64,000 nt of DNA from Smallanthus sonchifolius (GCA_023525975.1 CM042044.1:10650501-10714500); one strand, 5' to 3'. Shown: positions 22,270 through 34,984, counted from the stretch's first letter. Made by a program: numbers and translations. Notes: generated from the letters alone by a model not told the origin.

Positions 22270-23045
22270 CACAAGAAAGAAGAGTGAAATTCAAAAACAG
22301 CATGGTTGTCTAAACAAAACTTTTGAACATATAAGAGTTGCTTTTTTAATTTCAGGAACGTGAAGAATGTGAGATATGTTAAAAGATTTGCTTGAGGAGT
22401 GAGATTTAGAGCCAATATGAAGGATAGGAATGCATTTACCATTCCCAACATGAAGGAAATCATTACCATGATATGCTTCAGAATTGTCAAATCTTATTAA
22501 ATCAGGTGCTATGTGGTTATTGGCTCAGTGTGTCTAAACACCATATGGAGCCTCCTAGGGAACCGGGTTGTGAGTGATAATCCATATACTTGGCTTTTGA
22601 ACAATTGTGGATACTTAATGTATCCCGATTCGTGTAATCAGAGGGACATGCCCTATTCCACACCTGTTATTGGTGTCATCGACCGTCTTTGTGCTGAGGC
22701 CTAAGAGAACTGATTGTGGTTGTCACTACGGCCACGATCTCTGTTGTTGTATGCCCCGTGATAAGAACCCTTGTGTCCTCGATTTTTATGTTGCGAAAGG
22801 TCAGAGGACGAGCACTATAAAAAAAACATAGGGTGTCTAAGATTGATGTTAGCATCAAGTGATAACCAAGTTGGGAGGCCAATTCTTGTAAGGATTGAAC
22901 TTGATGTGGGGCTTCAGCTGAATCTGTCCATAGTAAAGGCAGTGGTTGTAGTTGGTTGTGTCGGTTTTGTTACCACGTAGTCATGGTTAGTAAAAAGACC
23001 ATAAAGCTCATTGATCGCTAGAGGAACAGAGGGAGCAAGTAAAGT
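22270..23045 (-). pseudogene. Ty1/copia gag-pol relic
   Basis: Minus-strand translation gives pieces typical of copia polyproteins. There is a zone just upstream of integrase (YHGNDFLHVGNGK, ILHIGS, ISHILHVPEIKK, QLLYVQKFCLDNHAVFEF). Before it lies a G/R/N-rich gag tail (HKGSYHGAYNNRDRGR) and an N-terminal part around 22990-23045. Frames are broken by many stops. Its orientation is opposite to the primer-binding site at 21036, so it is a different or rearranged copy. Confidence 0.65.
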
Positions 23046-23292
23046 GGATTTGAGGTCATTTTATTACACATAAAAATTTCAATCTGATTAATCCCTATTA
23101 AACACTATTTTTTATATTGGTTATTACTTGAACCATGCCCTATATATATTAAAGATACATGTCTTTGTAAGCATTAATCGTTTCCATTTAACTTCTTTAT
23201 TTAATCAGTAATATTATTTCGTTTTCAATTTGTTTTATTTTTATATTAGCAGGATACTTGTTTTGTTGTATATATTGGTTAATATTTTATAA

Positions 23293-23545
23293 CTAGAAAT
23301 TTTGCACCGCGCTTCGCGGCGGGAAACATACTTTAAACGGTTGATACGGTGACTTTAATGTGGCTAAACACAAAACTAAATGTGGTTAAATAAATTTTGC
23401 CCCGCGCTCCGCGACCAAAGGCGGGACCTTAAACAGTTGAAGTGGTGACATTAACGTGGCTAAGAAAAAAAAGTAGTTAAATGCATAAAAGACACGTATG
23501 AAGTTACGAGTAAATGCATAAAAGACACGTATGAAGTTACGACGA
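23293..23545 (-). repeat. Helitron 3' end with duplicated tail and 33-bp tandem repeat
   Basis: On the minus strand a GC-rich hairpin (CCGCCGCG/CGCGGTG) is followed by a CTAG end at 23293-23296, like a Helitron 3' terminus. A diverged second copy of the hairpin plus about 60 flanking bases starts near 23395. Just beyond, a 33-bp unit beginning AAATGCATAAAAGACACG occurs twice (23478-23545). The matching 5' end was not located. Confidence 0.5.
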
Positions 23546-23787
23546 CTCGGTTTTGAAGATCGAAACATATATAAAAAATAGTTAGATGACGATCTCGATG
23601 TTTTCCAGTCGTTTTCGGTCTCATTTTTCACAGTATCAGCACGTCACCGTCAGTCGATACAACTCACGATACTTAAAAATACTCTATTTTTGGTGCAACT
23701 CCGTTTTTAACAAATTTTATACAGGGGCGTAAAGAAATAAAACTAAACAGACAAACGAAAGTTATTAAAAATCAGATAATATGTATG

Positions 23788-23789
<2 letters not shown>

Positions 23790-23823
<34 letters not shown>
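23790..23823. repeat. (AT)n microsatellite
   Basis: An uninterrupted AT dinucleotide run. Similar runs occur at 37545-37596 (inside a Helitron) and 56660-56691. Confidence 0.9.
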
Positions 23824-23825
<2 letters not shown>

Positions 23826-25314
23826 GGGTAAAGTTGAAACTTTAAAAACTTAAGAGTGTTAAAGTGATATTTTAAAAGAATGAGGGTTCAATTTTACCAT
23901 TTCACAAAGTTTCAGGAGTTATTTTGTCGGTGACAAATACCACCGACACTTCATTTTAAGTCGATTGAAAATTAAAAAGTTATGCAATATCTAGTTTTTT
24001 TTAGTTTTCTTTTTTGATTTTTAAACTTCATTTTTCTTTAAAATATTTATACTTCTTTATTGAAATAACTAAGAGCACCTCCAAGACAAGGTTGGAGGGC
24101 TCATCCGCCTCTTATCCGGTTGGAGGTGCACATTAGAGTGGTCGTCCGGCTCAAGTCCGATTAAAAGGCTGTCCGCTTTTGCTGATGGATGTGGACGACT
24201 ATGGTGGGCCTTTTGGGGGTTTAACAATAAAAACGATATAATTCATAATTCACTAGGTCTCATTTCTTTGGTCTTGTATGAGACAAAACACATCTAAATC
24301 GAGTCACTAATAAGTAATATCGTAAATGGCTCAAATTTCACCTTTAGGACTTTTCTTTCAACATACCTGACTATTGTGTACAAAGCTCACAACAACAATT
24401 AGACTTTTATAGAATTGAACTTATCTTTTACTTGTTTTTTTTGGCATCATCAGTAATTACTTCCTTCCCATACATACATGCAACAATACACTTGATGAAT
24501 CTTGACTTTCTTCAGCTCCATCCATTTGACTTGTGTCATCCATTGACCAAGCACACAATTGATATACGTTGAAGGAATAGTATGCAAGTATCAAAGTGGA
24601 CCCTCGGCCACAATGTCACTTCTATCTTTTTGAAAGAAAGTATTATTAATTTTTTTTCCTTTTTAGGTAAGCATGAACAACAAAGTAACAACATTCATTA
24701 GCATACCTTTAATTGCTTTTTGAATTTGTCAAACTCTACATCACTTCTAGAAGCTTCTGTTCATCAGAGCCTGCAAAACATGAAACAAAAGGCCATTGAA
24801 ATTGGTTGGCATCATGATATTTGAAGAGTCCAATAGTAACAACAAAATTATTTACAAGTTATACATACTTAGCATTACGACACTGCCTCCTTCCCACATC
24901 AGTTCTTCCTTAAGATTACCAAACTGTGGAACCCTAGCTCGTGAAATTGAATTGAATCTGCTAATATCTTTCATATACACCGACCAAAGTAACTATATTG
25001 CTCGGATCTTTTTCCTGTCTTTTTCTTCTTTGGTGTGTGTGTCCATTAAAAAAAACTCAATAATTTCCCCCTCCAGCTATACGTTAGGTCCCTGCATATG
25101 GAAAGTGATATGCAAGGCACCTTCAACATCTAGAAACCCATTCTTGAGAAGCATTACAACTATTTTTACATAAAGAATAAAGCATATCCAAAGTTGAAAC
25201 AATCATATTGATTTCTACAGAAGCTATACCAATTTGATTTAAGTGATCTTAAATTTGATTTAAGTGATCTTAAACTACATTTGGTTTTATTTATGAATGT
25301 TAAAAGTAGGATAC
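23824..25314. other. Intergenic or intronic DNA left of a candidate gene start
   Basis: A Harbinger-like terminus GAGCACC preceded by TAA is seen at 24070-24079. Further right, minus-strand readings give short protein-like stretches (for example RARVPQFGNLKEEL near 24900 and LLKNGFLDVEGALHI near 25110), but I could not join them with valid splice sites or assign a family. Confidence 0.35.
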
Positions 25315-25990
25315 CTCATGTGAGAATCTAACATCTGAAGAGAATGTCGTGAGATTAGAATGAGTCCCACGTAACATAAACGAATCATCCCCTGGAAGTT
25401 TTAATTGGGAGGCCATTGCTCCTTATATGCAACAAAACCATACCCTAGCTTTAACAAAATGATTCATGTTCTTGTAAGCAATACATACAAATCAAGTTCC
25501 AATACAAATCCTAATCATATTTGATCATTGCAGTGCTACAAAACTGGATCTTGTCAGGAATAATAAACAATTTGGGTTCAAATACATTTCATCGAATAGT
25601 TGGTAGGCACACATAGAAAATGCTCATGCGCAAACATATGAACTGAAACCAATACAGATCAAGATCGTAAAGTTGAGTAAATTATCCTTTTCAGTGATTC
25701 GAACTTGAATAAAGCAGACATACGAGTTAAAAACCCTAGACGGGAGAACAATGCGGATGATCTAGAAAAACACATGGATTTGACAATCAAATGCAAAAGA
25801 AATCGTACAAAAACATAGTAAACTGATGAAGAAACGCGTACGTACAGAGATTCGTTGATAATTGCAAATCGGTAGCAGCAAATCCGATTAAGAGGGAGAG
25901 GGAGAGGGAGAGGGAGAGGGAGAGGCGATGGATGAGGGAGCGATGAAAATGAAATTAGGGTTTAGAGGAAATCAGGTAGGTTGGGCGGGA
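25315..25990 (-). CDS. Unrecognised gene 5' end or captured gene fragment
   Basis: On the minus strand, a CT-rich leader with AAACCCTAA and a (CTCCCT)n run (25891-25925) ends at a donor-like GTACGTACG near 25845. A later exon has ATG at 25416 and 34 codons (MASQLKLPGDDSFMLRGTH..., ending FSHE) before a good donor GTATCC at 25314. This looks like a normal plant first coding exon, but I do not recognise the protein. Following exons could not be chained. It is either a real small gene or a gene piece caught near a transposon. Confidence 0.35.
25891..25925. repeat. (GGGAGA)n microsatellite
   Basis: About five to six copies of a GGGAGA hexamer in the putative leader of the minus-strand gene fragment. 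Confidence 0.85.
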
Positions 25991-26088
25991 TAGATCCGCG
26001 TATGTAATCGAAATAGGTAAACGGGTTAGATCCGTGAGTTTATAAGCTGAAACTGATTGTGGTGATGACACGTGTAAAAAACCTATGT

Positions 26089-27790
26089 GAACACCCTATT
26101 AAAGGGACATGTGGCACAATAGTTACTTCTTTATTAGAGTAGGAAGATTTACTCTCCAACGGCTATTTGTAGAATAAAATAATAAATTTTATTTCCTTTC
26201 AAGGGCTATATGCCATTTGTAATAATATTTTTTTCTTCAAAAAGACACTATAAATACATAACACTACTCTAATTTTATCTATCTATTCAATTTTTTTTCT
26301 ACATTTCTCTATAAAATGGATAATAACACTCCGTATCAACGTTTACTAAACCATGCTAACAATCCAAACCCCAATCCGATGTCGAATCCATCCTTCGAGT
26401 TTCAACAGTTTCCATAATCCGGTTTTTTAACCTACGTGAATCCAAACTTTGGATTTCAATAATTCCAACAATTTCAACAACAAGCTTATCCACCAAATTC
26501 TGGTTTTCAACGGTTTCCATATCATGGTTTCCAACAGTTTCAAACACCTACACTCACACCAACTCCTAGCGACACTCAAATGTCGTTCACATCAATATCG
26601 TCACCTGTAGTGGGTGACTCTGCTTCCATAGGAAAAGGATAGGGAAATCAATCGTGGAACCTCCTAAGAAAAGGGTTCAAAGGAAGTGGGCAACAGACAA
26701 GGAGAAGCTTCTTGTTCATGGATTCGCAAATTGGAAATAGCCAAAAAAAAAAGGCAACGATTTCTGGGCGCGTATCCAAGGTTATTTCAATGAAAATTCA
26801 GGTTAAGAACGTTCGGCCGCTAACTTGATGTCACACTGGCATATGATTTCACCACCAACTCAAAGGTTTGGTGGCATTTTCACCGACTCAAACCCCAAAG
26901 GAGAAGCAATTGGTCTGGCGATCAAATCATGTCTCTTGTTAGAAAAGAGTTCATTGCTACCGGCGGATCTACGTTTAAATACAAGCATGTGGGGAATATC
27001 TTGAAAGTAGAGCCTAAATGGCACGAACCGGTCCCCTTTCAACTGAAGAGGACTAAGACTTCAGCTTCAGAGGACTATAGTACATTAACTTTCAATGGAC
27101 AGTCAATCTCGATCGACCTCAACGCTAATGACACTCCAATCTCGATTGAGGACTTTGAGGTCAATCTTGGAGACTAGCCAGAAGAGTATCAAGAACCGAC
27201 TCGTCCCATTGGTTAAAAGAAGTCAAAGGCAAAGGCAAAAACGAAGGCGAAATCGGACAAAATGGAAGAGCTTGTTGAGATGTTGAGAAAGCGAGTAGAA
27301 TCTGTGGACATGTTCAAACAACAAATGGACCACTTCCTGTATAAACAAGGACATTAACATACTAATGATAGATTGAACGCACATGGATCCGGAAAGATTG
27401 GCGACGCACATGGCGTTATGTGAAAAAATTAAGAAAAAACATAACTTATAGGTTATGTAATTTTTAATTTTTAGGTAATGTAATTTTTTATTTTTAGTTT
27501 ATGTAATTTTATTTTTTTAGTTAATGTATGTTTTAATTTTTAGTTTATCTAGTTTTTGATATTTCGTGTTTTTATTTTTTTTTGGAATGTTATATTATTT
27601 AAAATAATACGAAATATAAAAAATAAGATTATAATAAATAAGTTTTTTTTGTATATAGAATGTAAATGTAAAAGTAAGAGTGTTTGAAAGTGAATGTATG
27701 GTTAGAGTAAAAAATTGTTTTTAAAGTATGAATGAAAATCTGATTTGGCACGTTTAGCTTGATAGATGACATCCACTATTGTGGGTGCTC
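26089..27790 (+). mobile_element. PIF/Harbinger-type non-autonomous element (left end uncertain)
   Basis: The right end GGGTGCTC (27783-27790) is followed by TAA, a Harbinger-type 3-bp target. The best nearby left end is GAACACCC at 26089; an alternative, GAGCACC preceded by TAA, is at 24073. It carries a decayed Myb-like/NAM-associated companion gene and no recognisable DDE nuclease, so it would need help from an autonomous copy. Confidence 0.5.
26316..27357 (+). pseudogene. Myb/SANT-like, NAM-associated Harbinger companion protein, decayed
   Basis: After a TATA box (TATAAATA, 26249) and ATG at 26316, the reading gives an N- and P-rich start (MDNNTPYQRLL). A trihelix-like DNA-binding stretch follows (RKWATDKEKLL, GNDFWARIQGYFNENSG, SHWHMISPPTQRF). 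Next are FKYKHVGNILKVEPKW and a C-terminal Lys-rich coiled region (DKMEELVEMLRKRVESVDMF) ending at 27357. This is the plant family often mislabelled glutathione S-transferase T3-like. Several stops and frameshifts interrupt it; only 26929-27177 is open for long. Confidence 0.75.
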
Positions 27791-27799
27791 TAATAACCG

Positions 27800-28385
27800 T
27801 TTAATAACTAATTATCCATCTTGCTATGATTAAATTTCTTTAACCTTTAAATTTTACGACCTCCCTTCCCTATAATTTTTTTTTCTTTATCTATCATCTA
27901 TTAGTTACTTTTATAATAATTAAAACCATTATTATTTGTTTTTTCTTAATATGTTAATATACTTTTCATCCCTTATAGGTAACTCGCTTACATCCCACCT
28001 TTCTTAAACCATACCAATAACTTAGCTATTAGTACGATTTTGTTGATTATGATTGTTATACTTCTATTTTTGTTAGCTAACAGGTTAGATCGGACACTAC
28101 AACAATTTCTATACACGTACAACATCTCTGCCGCACCGCAGGACAAACCCTCGACAAAAACTTGATGATGATAAACAACTCAAAGGGTTTTCCGTTGCAT
28201 CGCGTGAGAAAAACCCACATAATCTAAGAAAATATTATTTATTTTTATTTAAAAAAGGATTTGTAAAATTATCCTTTTAAAAAACATCAACTACAACCAA
28301 GTTGTATAATCCCAACATATTCAAACAATTATAAAAATAAAATAAAAATGGCGCAAATCTCTCTCTTTCTCTAGTCACCATCTTC
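27800..28385. other. Upstream region of CYP78A
   Basis: AT-rich spacer with no ORF of note. A CACTACAACAATTT word at about 28095 resembles a CACTA-transposon terminus, but no partner end was found. Regulatory elements of the gene probably lie here; none can be named from sequence alone. Confidence 0.4.
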
Positions 28386-28389
28386 CCTA

Positions 28390-28397
28390 TATAAACC
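28390..28397 (+). promoter_or_regulatory. TATA box of the CYP78A gene
   Basis: TATATAAA lies about 55 bp before the ATG, followed by a C- and CA-rich leader (CACACACAC, then a C run), typical of a plant core promoter and short 5' UTR. Confidence 0.7.
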
Positions 28398-28452
28398 CTG
28401 TTACCCCTGTTTTTCATCACTCCATCACACACACACAACCCCCCCCCCTAAA

Positions 28453-30368
28453 ATGTCTTCCTCTGCAACTCTTTGCATTCCAAATGCCTCATCTCCAGCA
28501 ATCAGCTTCCCTCTCTTCATCTGCCTCGTTATTTTTCTCTCAATCTTCACCTTCCTCCTTGCCCCGGGCGGTCTCGCGTGGGCCCTCTCAAAACCCCGTT
28601 CGAAAACCCTGATCCCCGGCCCGTCCGGTATCCCAATACTTGGGCTTGTGTTCGCTTTCACATCCTCTTTAACTCACAGAACCCTAGCCAAACTCTCATA
28701 CACCTTTAACGCCACACCATTAATGGCGTTCTCCGTCGGATTCACTCGTTTCGTCATCTCAAGTCACCCAGAGACCGCCAAGGAGATTCTCAACAGCTCC
28801 GCGTTTGCTGACCGCCCGGTGAAACAGTCGGCTTACGAGCTGCTGTTTCACCGGGCGATCGGATTCGCTCCCTACGGGGAGTATTGGCGAAACCTTAGAA
28901 AAATATCGGCCGTCCATATGTTCAGCCCTAAAACAATCTCCAATTCCGGATTCATCCGGGAGAAATTAGGGCTGAAGTTAGTGAACCAGGTCTCATCTTC
29001 CACGAATCGTGACGGATTCGTGGAGGTGAAGAAGCTGCTTCACTTTGCTTCGTTGAACAATGTGATGATGAGTGTTTTTGGGAAATTGTATGATGGTTTT
29101 GGTAGTAATGGCGGTTGCGATGGCGGTTGTGATGGTTGTGAGGTTGAGGATTTGGTGAAGGAAGGATATGAGTTGCTTGGGATATTTAATTGGAGTGATC
29201 ATTTTCCGGTTATAAGGTGGTTTGATTTTCAGGGGGTGAGGAGGAGATGCAGAGATTTGGTGTGTAGAGTTAATGTTTTTGTTACGGAGATTATTGATGA
29301 GCACCGTGAAAGAAGGAGGTCGGTGAAGGGAGGAGATGGGGTGGATTACGATGGTGATTTTGTTGATGTTTTGCTTGATTTGGAATCGGAAAATAAGTTC
29401 AGTGAATCTGACATGATAGCTGTTCTTTGGGTAAGTTTAAATTTATATAAAATACCGGTGTAAACGAGTTGAGCTGTTTTTCAATTAATTAAGATTTAAA
29501 CTTTGGATTGAGCCGATTTCGAGCTTTTATTGAGACTTGTTTAATGAATGAGCTTGAGTTGGCTCGCGTAACTAAATAAACATTTTATTTATATATATTT
29601 TTATTTAAGTATAGAGAAAAAATAGAAAAATAATAAAGAGTTGCTCTTGAGTTTTAAAAAAAAGAATCTAAACGAGCCGAGCACGAGCTCAAACTTAAAC
29701 GAGATTAGGCCAAGTTCACATATTTCAATACACATTACGTAAGGTCACATATTTTGCAGGAAATGATCTTCCGGGGAACGGATACGGTGACGATTCTGTT
29801 GGAATGGATTTTGGCAAGGATGGTGTTACACCCAGACATACAAGCAAGAGCACAATCGGAAATCGACAGTGTTGTTGGGCCGGGTCGACCGGTATCTGAT
29901 GCGGACATTCCGAACCTGCCTTACCTCCATGCAATTGTGAAAGAAACCCTACGTGTGCACCCACCGGGCCCACTTCTATCGTGGGCTCGACTCGCAATCC
30001 ACGACACCCAAGTGGGCCCACACATTGTACCAGCCGGGACAACGGCCATGGTCAATATGTGGGCCATAACCCATGATGAGCGAATTTGGGCTGACCCGGA
30101 AATCTTCAACCCGGATAGGTTTATGGGCCAAGAGGTTTCGATAATGGGTTCAGATCTTCGGTTGGCTCCATTTGGCGCGGGTCGACGGGTTTGCCCTGGA
30201 AAGACCATGGGCTTGGCTACTGTTCAGCTTTGGTTGGCCCAGTTGCTTCAGAATTTCAAATGGGTCGGACCAGCTTCCGGGTCAGATTCGATTGATTTGT
30301 CAGAGTGTTTGAAAATGTCAATGGAAATGAAGAAGCCATTGGTGTGCAAGGCTCTGGCTAGGGCTTGA
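28453..30368 (+). CDS. CYP78A: Cytochrome P450, CYP78A family
   Basis: Two exons (28453-29430 and 29760-30368) with a 329-bp GT-AG intron give about 528 residues, normal for the family. Order: N-terminal membrane anchor (FICLVIFLSIFTFLL), proline hinge LIPGPSGIPILG, helix-C WRNLRKIS, oxygen-binding I-helix MIFRGTDT at the start of exon 2, K-helix KETLRVHPPGP, and heme loop FGAGRRVCPGK with its cysteine ligand. The single intron just before the I-helix matches CYP78A genes. Known members (KLUH/CYP78A5 and relatives) are ER-anchored monooxygenases that promote organ, seed or leaf growth; their substrate is unsettled. No damage is seen. The exact subfamily member (A5, A7 or other) cannot be decided here. 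Confidence 0.93.
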
Positions 30369-33025
30369 TGTGTGTCAGGAGAAGTTAAGAACCATAGTTA
30401 AAGGGGTAATTTTGGAATTTCTTGAATTTGGGGGTAATGTGGGGTGGGGTGGGGTTGTAGGGGATGGATTTGAAGTATGTATTTTGTACACAATGTTTTG
30501 TTTGGGACATATTAGATAGGTATATGTATGTACGTGTACCCTTATATGTATGTGTGTATGTCATGTCATGCCTTGCCCCTTTCAAGTTATCTAATGATGA
30601 TGGTCTTGTTATGGGAGTTCTTTATTTTGTTCAATTATATTGTTTCGTGAATTGTCTTTTTAATCAAAAATAGTAAACAATTCATGTTTTCTTACAAGAT
30701 TCCTAAGTTTTTTCATGGGGCATATGCTCGTACAAATGTTAGACTTAAGAACGACATTGGTTCGTGATATAGAATATGGTCGTACAAATGTTGATGAAGT
30801 TGGTGCCATTTTTGACCTTTCTATATTTGATTTCTTATTATAATTATGTGGTAACGTATAAGATCTTCCTATAGTAAACCAAAGCAAAGCAAAAGAGTAA
30901 ATTACACGTATGGTCCTTTAATATGTAAATTTTACAGTTTTTTTTCTAGAAATATAGATTTTATTATCACTGTTTGTTAAGTTATAACATTCTTGGTCCT
31001 TATCATTAAGGATGTTGAACAATCCGTAAGATCCATTATAAATGATCATTTTATCTCTCTTCTCCACAACCACCGTCATTAGTAAGTCCTCTTTCTCCTA
31101 CAACATACTCACAAAAGCTCGGCATGGGGTGAGGGTAAAGCATTGGATTTTTTTTTAAAAATTAGGCTTTTGAATGAAAGGGTAAAATTATCGTTTCACA
31201 TGGATTTAATAGCTTTTCAACACCTCTTAGTGAAAAAGGCCAAATACGATACTGGTTAACAAATTATGAGAACTAAATTTGTAATATCGAAAAAGAAAGG
31301 ACCGAAACTAGAAAAAGATGAGTACGACATGAACCATCCATTTAATTTTTAATTGATTAGAAGTAGAATGTAGATATCATTAGGAGCATTTTGTTTATTT
31401 ATCAACTCTTATATGTAACATCTTATTCTTCTTTATTCTTGCATGCTTTGTGCTTTATGCCATTTGCATATTGAAAGGCTATGCTCTTTCTTGTTGTCAA
31501 CTTGGTAATAACTTGTGCAATCAAACCCTAGGTGTTGTAATATTCAATAAATGTAGGACACATAATTTGTTGAAGGGGATTTTGAACACAAACATCCTTT
31601 TCTAGAATTTCTTTCTATGGCAAGAAAACAAAGTTCCTTTGGCTTGCTTTCACAAAAGGATGCATTTAGGATTTGAATATCCAAAGATTCTCTCATCAAT
31701 CCACTACCACACCACACCACACCACACCACCACATATAACATTTATTCACATTCTAAGATTATATCATTTTCATGTGTTGAATTCTTAGATAGCTTTACA
31801 AAGTTACAAAACTTATTCATTGATCCGTACTTCCACGATTGATGCAATGTGAGTCTTTTCGTTTCGTATTTATGCCCGTTACTTTTTCATTAGGGCATAT
31901 TATGTCGTCTTCAAGAGTGTGCTAACTTTATATCATGTTTCTAATATGTATAAAGGGCCATTATATTTTCTTTTAATTGAGATATTTTCAATCTTTGAGT
32001 GCATTGCAATTAAGGGAATTTTTTCTTCTAGTGCATTAGGATGGTGATGGCTATCCGGACAAATTCTACTAACCAGATCTTTACTAATAAAACATGGTTA
32101 TTCTCAAAGGTATTAAACATTTATTCTTTAAATATGTTTTTACTTTTTAGCACATGTATCTCTATTAAGCATTCAATGTGCTACCAAAATTGCGTGTTTT
32201 AAATCAAAATAATTAAAATTTATAAAATCCTATAAGCCATAACGTATTTCCGCGTTCATGTTGCAATGAAAATAGCGTGAAGTGGAAGCATTGGTGACGA
32301 GGATTAACATAATGTCGAATGAGATTACAAAGTGGAAAGATTTGAGATGTTTTAAAGATTAAGAACGTGATACTTATGCTTTATATAATATTCAGTTTTA
32401 TAATATTCGTTCTAATTGGATGAATTATGATACACACTATTGTAAATCATTAGAAGATAAAAACTCAAAATAAAAAAAATCGAATATGATTCCTAATCAT
32501 GATTTGTATCAAATTAATTATAATACATGAATCAAAAGTGATCTTCCTTTTGTTAAATTAATAAAATAAGAATAATGAAAGCTTAATGAACATTCCTTGA
32601 GAATCCATTTTATGGAGTGTGGACAATAATTGAATGAAGTAAGATAAAATCATTGCCTATCAAACTAGTAATTACATAATTTTACATATATTTTAATAAA
32701 TTTAGTTGATTATATCTTGATATTTTCATGAATAAACCTACTTTTAGGGTTAGATATACGCATCTATACCTTCGGCTTTTTATAATGTAAAAGTAATATA
32801 TCTTTTAAAGATACATACCCACCATAAGGGTGGTGGGCCGTCCACGGCATGCCCATGCGGCGCCAAACCAATCATCAACTATGTCAATATAGTATGATGA
32901 TTAACTCACACCAATTGAGCGACCATTACAAATCTCTATCTAAAGCAAGTCGTAACAAACTACCACATACAACATAAATATAAGACTAGAAAGAATGATA
33001 GTTAAATGATAAAAAGATGTCACCA
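30369..33025. other. Intergenic, no gene recognised
   Basis: It contains the CYP78A 3' flank (G-rich GGGGTGGGGTGG near 30440), a CCACA short tandem repeat at 31705-31730, and a GAGTAAATTACACG stretch near 30893 that resembles the outer end of the long-TIR elements seen elsewhere. Short ORFs show no protein features. Confidence 0.5.
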
Positions 33026-34026
33026 TGATGTAGTGTTTAATAACCCCGGTTTATCCATCGTATTGTGTGTGTTTTAGTCATTTTAGTTTGTATCTTTGTT
33101 CGGTTTTATGTGTGTTTGCAGTTGGACGCGAAGCACGAGGGTGAAAAAAGTCAAAAAGTCAATTTGCTGGATTTTCTGGTCTTCGCGAGGTGAGAAGCTT
33201 TTGCAGTACGCGAGGATTCAAGGAAGCGCGCCGCGAGGGACTTGGCCACCATCTTCGCGATATGTGAGAAACCTGTTTTATAGGAAAATTAACCTAAATC
33301 AGGTTTTAATCCTTAGCAGCCCCCATTCTCATCTATCTCCAAGTCCAGCCGTTCCAGAGCTTCATAGAGGCGATTCCTACTGTTCTTGAGTCGATAGTTC
33401 TTAAAATTTGATGATCGTAAGTCCCACTACATTAGTTTTGATTGTTGTTATGAGTATGAGTAGCTAAATCTCTCGTAGTCTTCTCCGGGTGTAGGGTTTG
33501 TATTTACACTTGTAATTTCTGGAATCCTTGGTCTTGGGTTGTAGTTTTGATTGGCATTTTAATCCATTTGATTACATTTGTCTATTGAATGCTTTAAAAT
33601 GTTTGTCTTAATTTTGAATTGTTGATTCAAGTCTCAATAGTCTAGGGTTTCTTTACATCAGGGATGTTATGAGATTTTAAGTGTCAATTGGTTAGCACAA
33701 ATTGATTATATATGTATAGGCTTTATTCACAGCTCGTTCTAGTATCTTCACTGTATTTGATTGAACCAAGTACGATTATGTCTATGTAATTGCTTGCTAA
33801 GTAAACTACGAATAACTTATGTTTGCAAACCTGAACCCCGGAGAGGATTACCTCTTTCATTATTATTTTAAATCCAAATCCAAATCAGTGTTTACTATTT
33901 TCTGTCTTTCAACCATTGTAACAAACTGACACTTTCCACAAACTCCTCGTGGATACGATACTCTACTTACCCTTACTAGTTAAGGTGTTTAAAGATTGTT
34001 TTTGACTGACCAAACGACATCGATCA
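33026..34026 (+). repeat. Solo LTR, family D (copy 1), with exact TSD
   Basis: It starts TGATGTAGTG and ends CGACATCGATCA. It is flanked on both sides by CACCA (33021-33025 and 34027-34031), so the 1001-bp unit is a complete solo LTR. Orientation is assigned only by analogy with the copy at 40964-42221. Shared words with that copy include CACAAACTC followed by TCGTGG, and ACTAGTT followed by AAGGTG. A CpG-rich cluster of CGCGAGG words lies at 33125-33260. No coding sequence. Confidence 0.85.
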
Positions 34027-34984
34027 CACCACACAAACGTAACGATATACAGTGGTTCGGGTGGATGTCAACATGTTCACTTTATGCCAACTCCTTGGGC
34101 TACAACCAAAAGTTGTTCTACACTAAGTTTCTCTCTAAAGATAGAGATCACGGGTATATAATCTTCTCTCTAAGAGGGTAAAGACGTCACAATTTCTCTC
34201 TTATTACACAAAGGAAGGGATCATCATTAACTTCTCACTTTTAAGAAGTGATCACTTGATGAAAACATCTACTCTAGCTTTTCCTTCTCTTCTCTTCCTT
34301 ATAATCTTGAGGGTTTTATTGTAAGATGTATAATCACTCAACAATCTCTTTGATATATTTTGATACAATTTTTATAATCTTTATATTAATAAAAATTTAG
34401 TTGTTTTATGAAAACTTTAGTTGAATAAAAACAACTATGTGTTTTTATGAGAACTTTCACATATGAATATAAGACTCGGAAATCCATCGGTGAATGTGGC
34501 TCACGTCAGAAAACAAGGCGTGGATAAATGCATTTTCCAATGAATATCCCTGTTGCAAACTGTCCTTACTGACAAATAACTGAAAAGACTGGAATCTTAT
34601 CCTTAAATTTGCGATGGATCACCGATGAAAAATTTGTTGGCAGAGAGCTCCCACAAACAATGACTGGAGTTTGACTTACCCACGTCAGATGCCGTCGATA
34701 ATAGTCTTTTTTTTTGTCATGCTTCCTTTTAATACCCTTTCTTTTGGGCAATGGTGTCCATCAGTAATCATCGATGGTTTTTAATTGCCCTTTTTCTATT
34801 TTTTGGGTTCCAGTGATTCGTCGATAATTACCCATTCGGTCCGTCGGTGATAAGTCATCAGTTTTTTTTAGAACGACTGCAATATATAAACCGCACTTAC
34901 TAGCAAGAAGCTAGGCGACGGAAAACAAAAACATTACACGAAGTTAAGAGGGTTTTGTAACCACTCTATCCATATAATTTTACA
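34027..34984. other. Intergenic with possible CACTA-like subterminal repeats
   Basis: Between 34480 and 34880 there are several CATCGGTGA, CGTCGGTGAT and CATCGATGG words in both orientations, reminiscent of the subterminal repeats of CACTA elements. Termini could not be demonstrated and no gene is seen. Confidence 0.3.

Noticed and set aside
28095..28108. CACTACAACAATTT as the end of a CACTA transposon in the CYP78A promoter
   Set aside because: No matching inverted end or 3-bp duplication found; the word is short enough to occur by chance.
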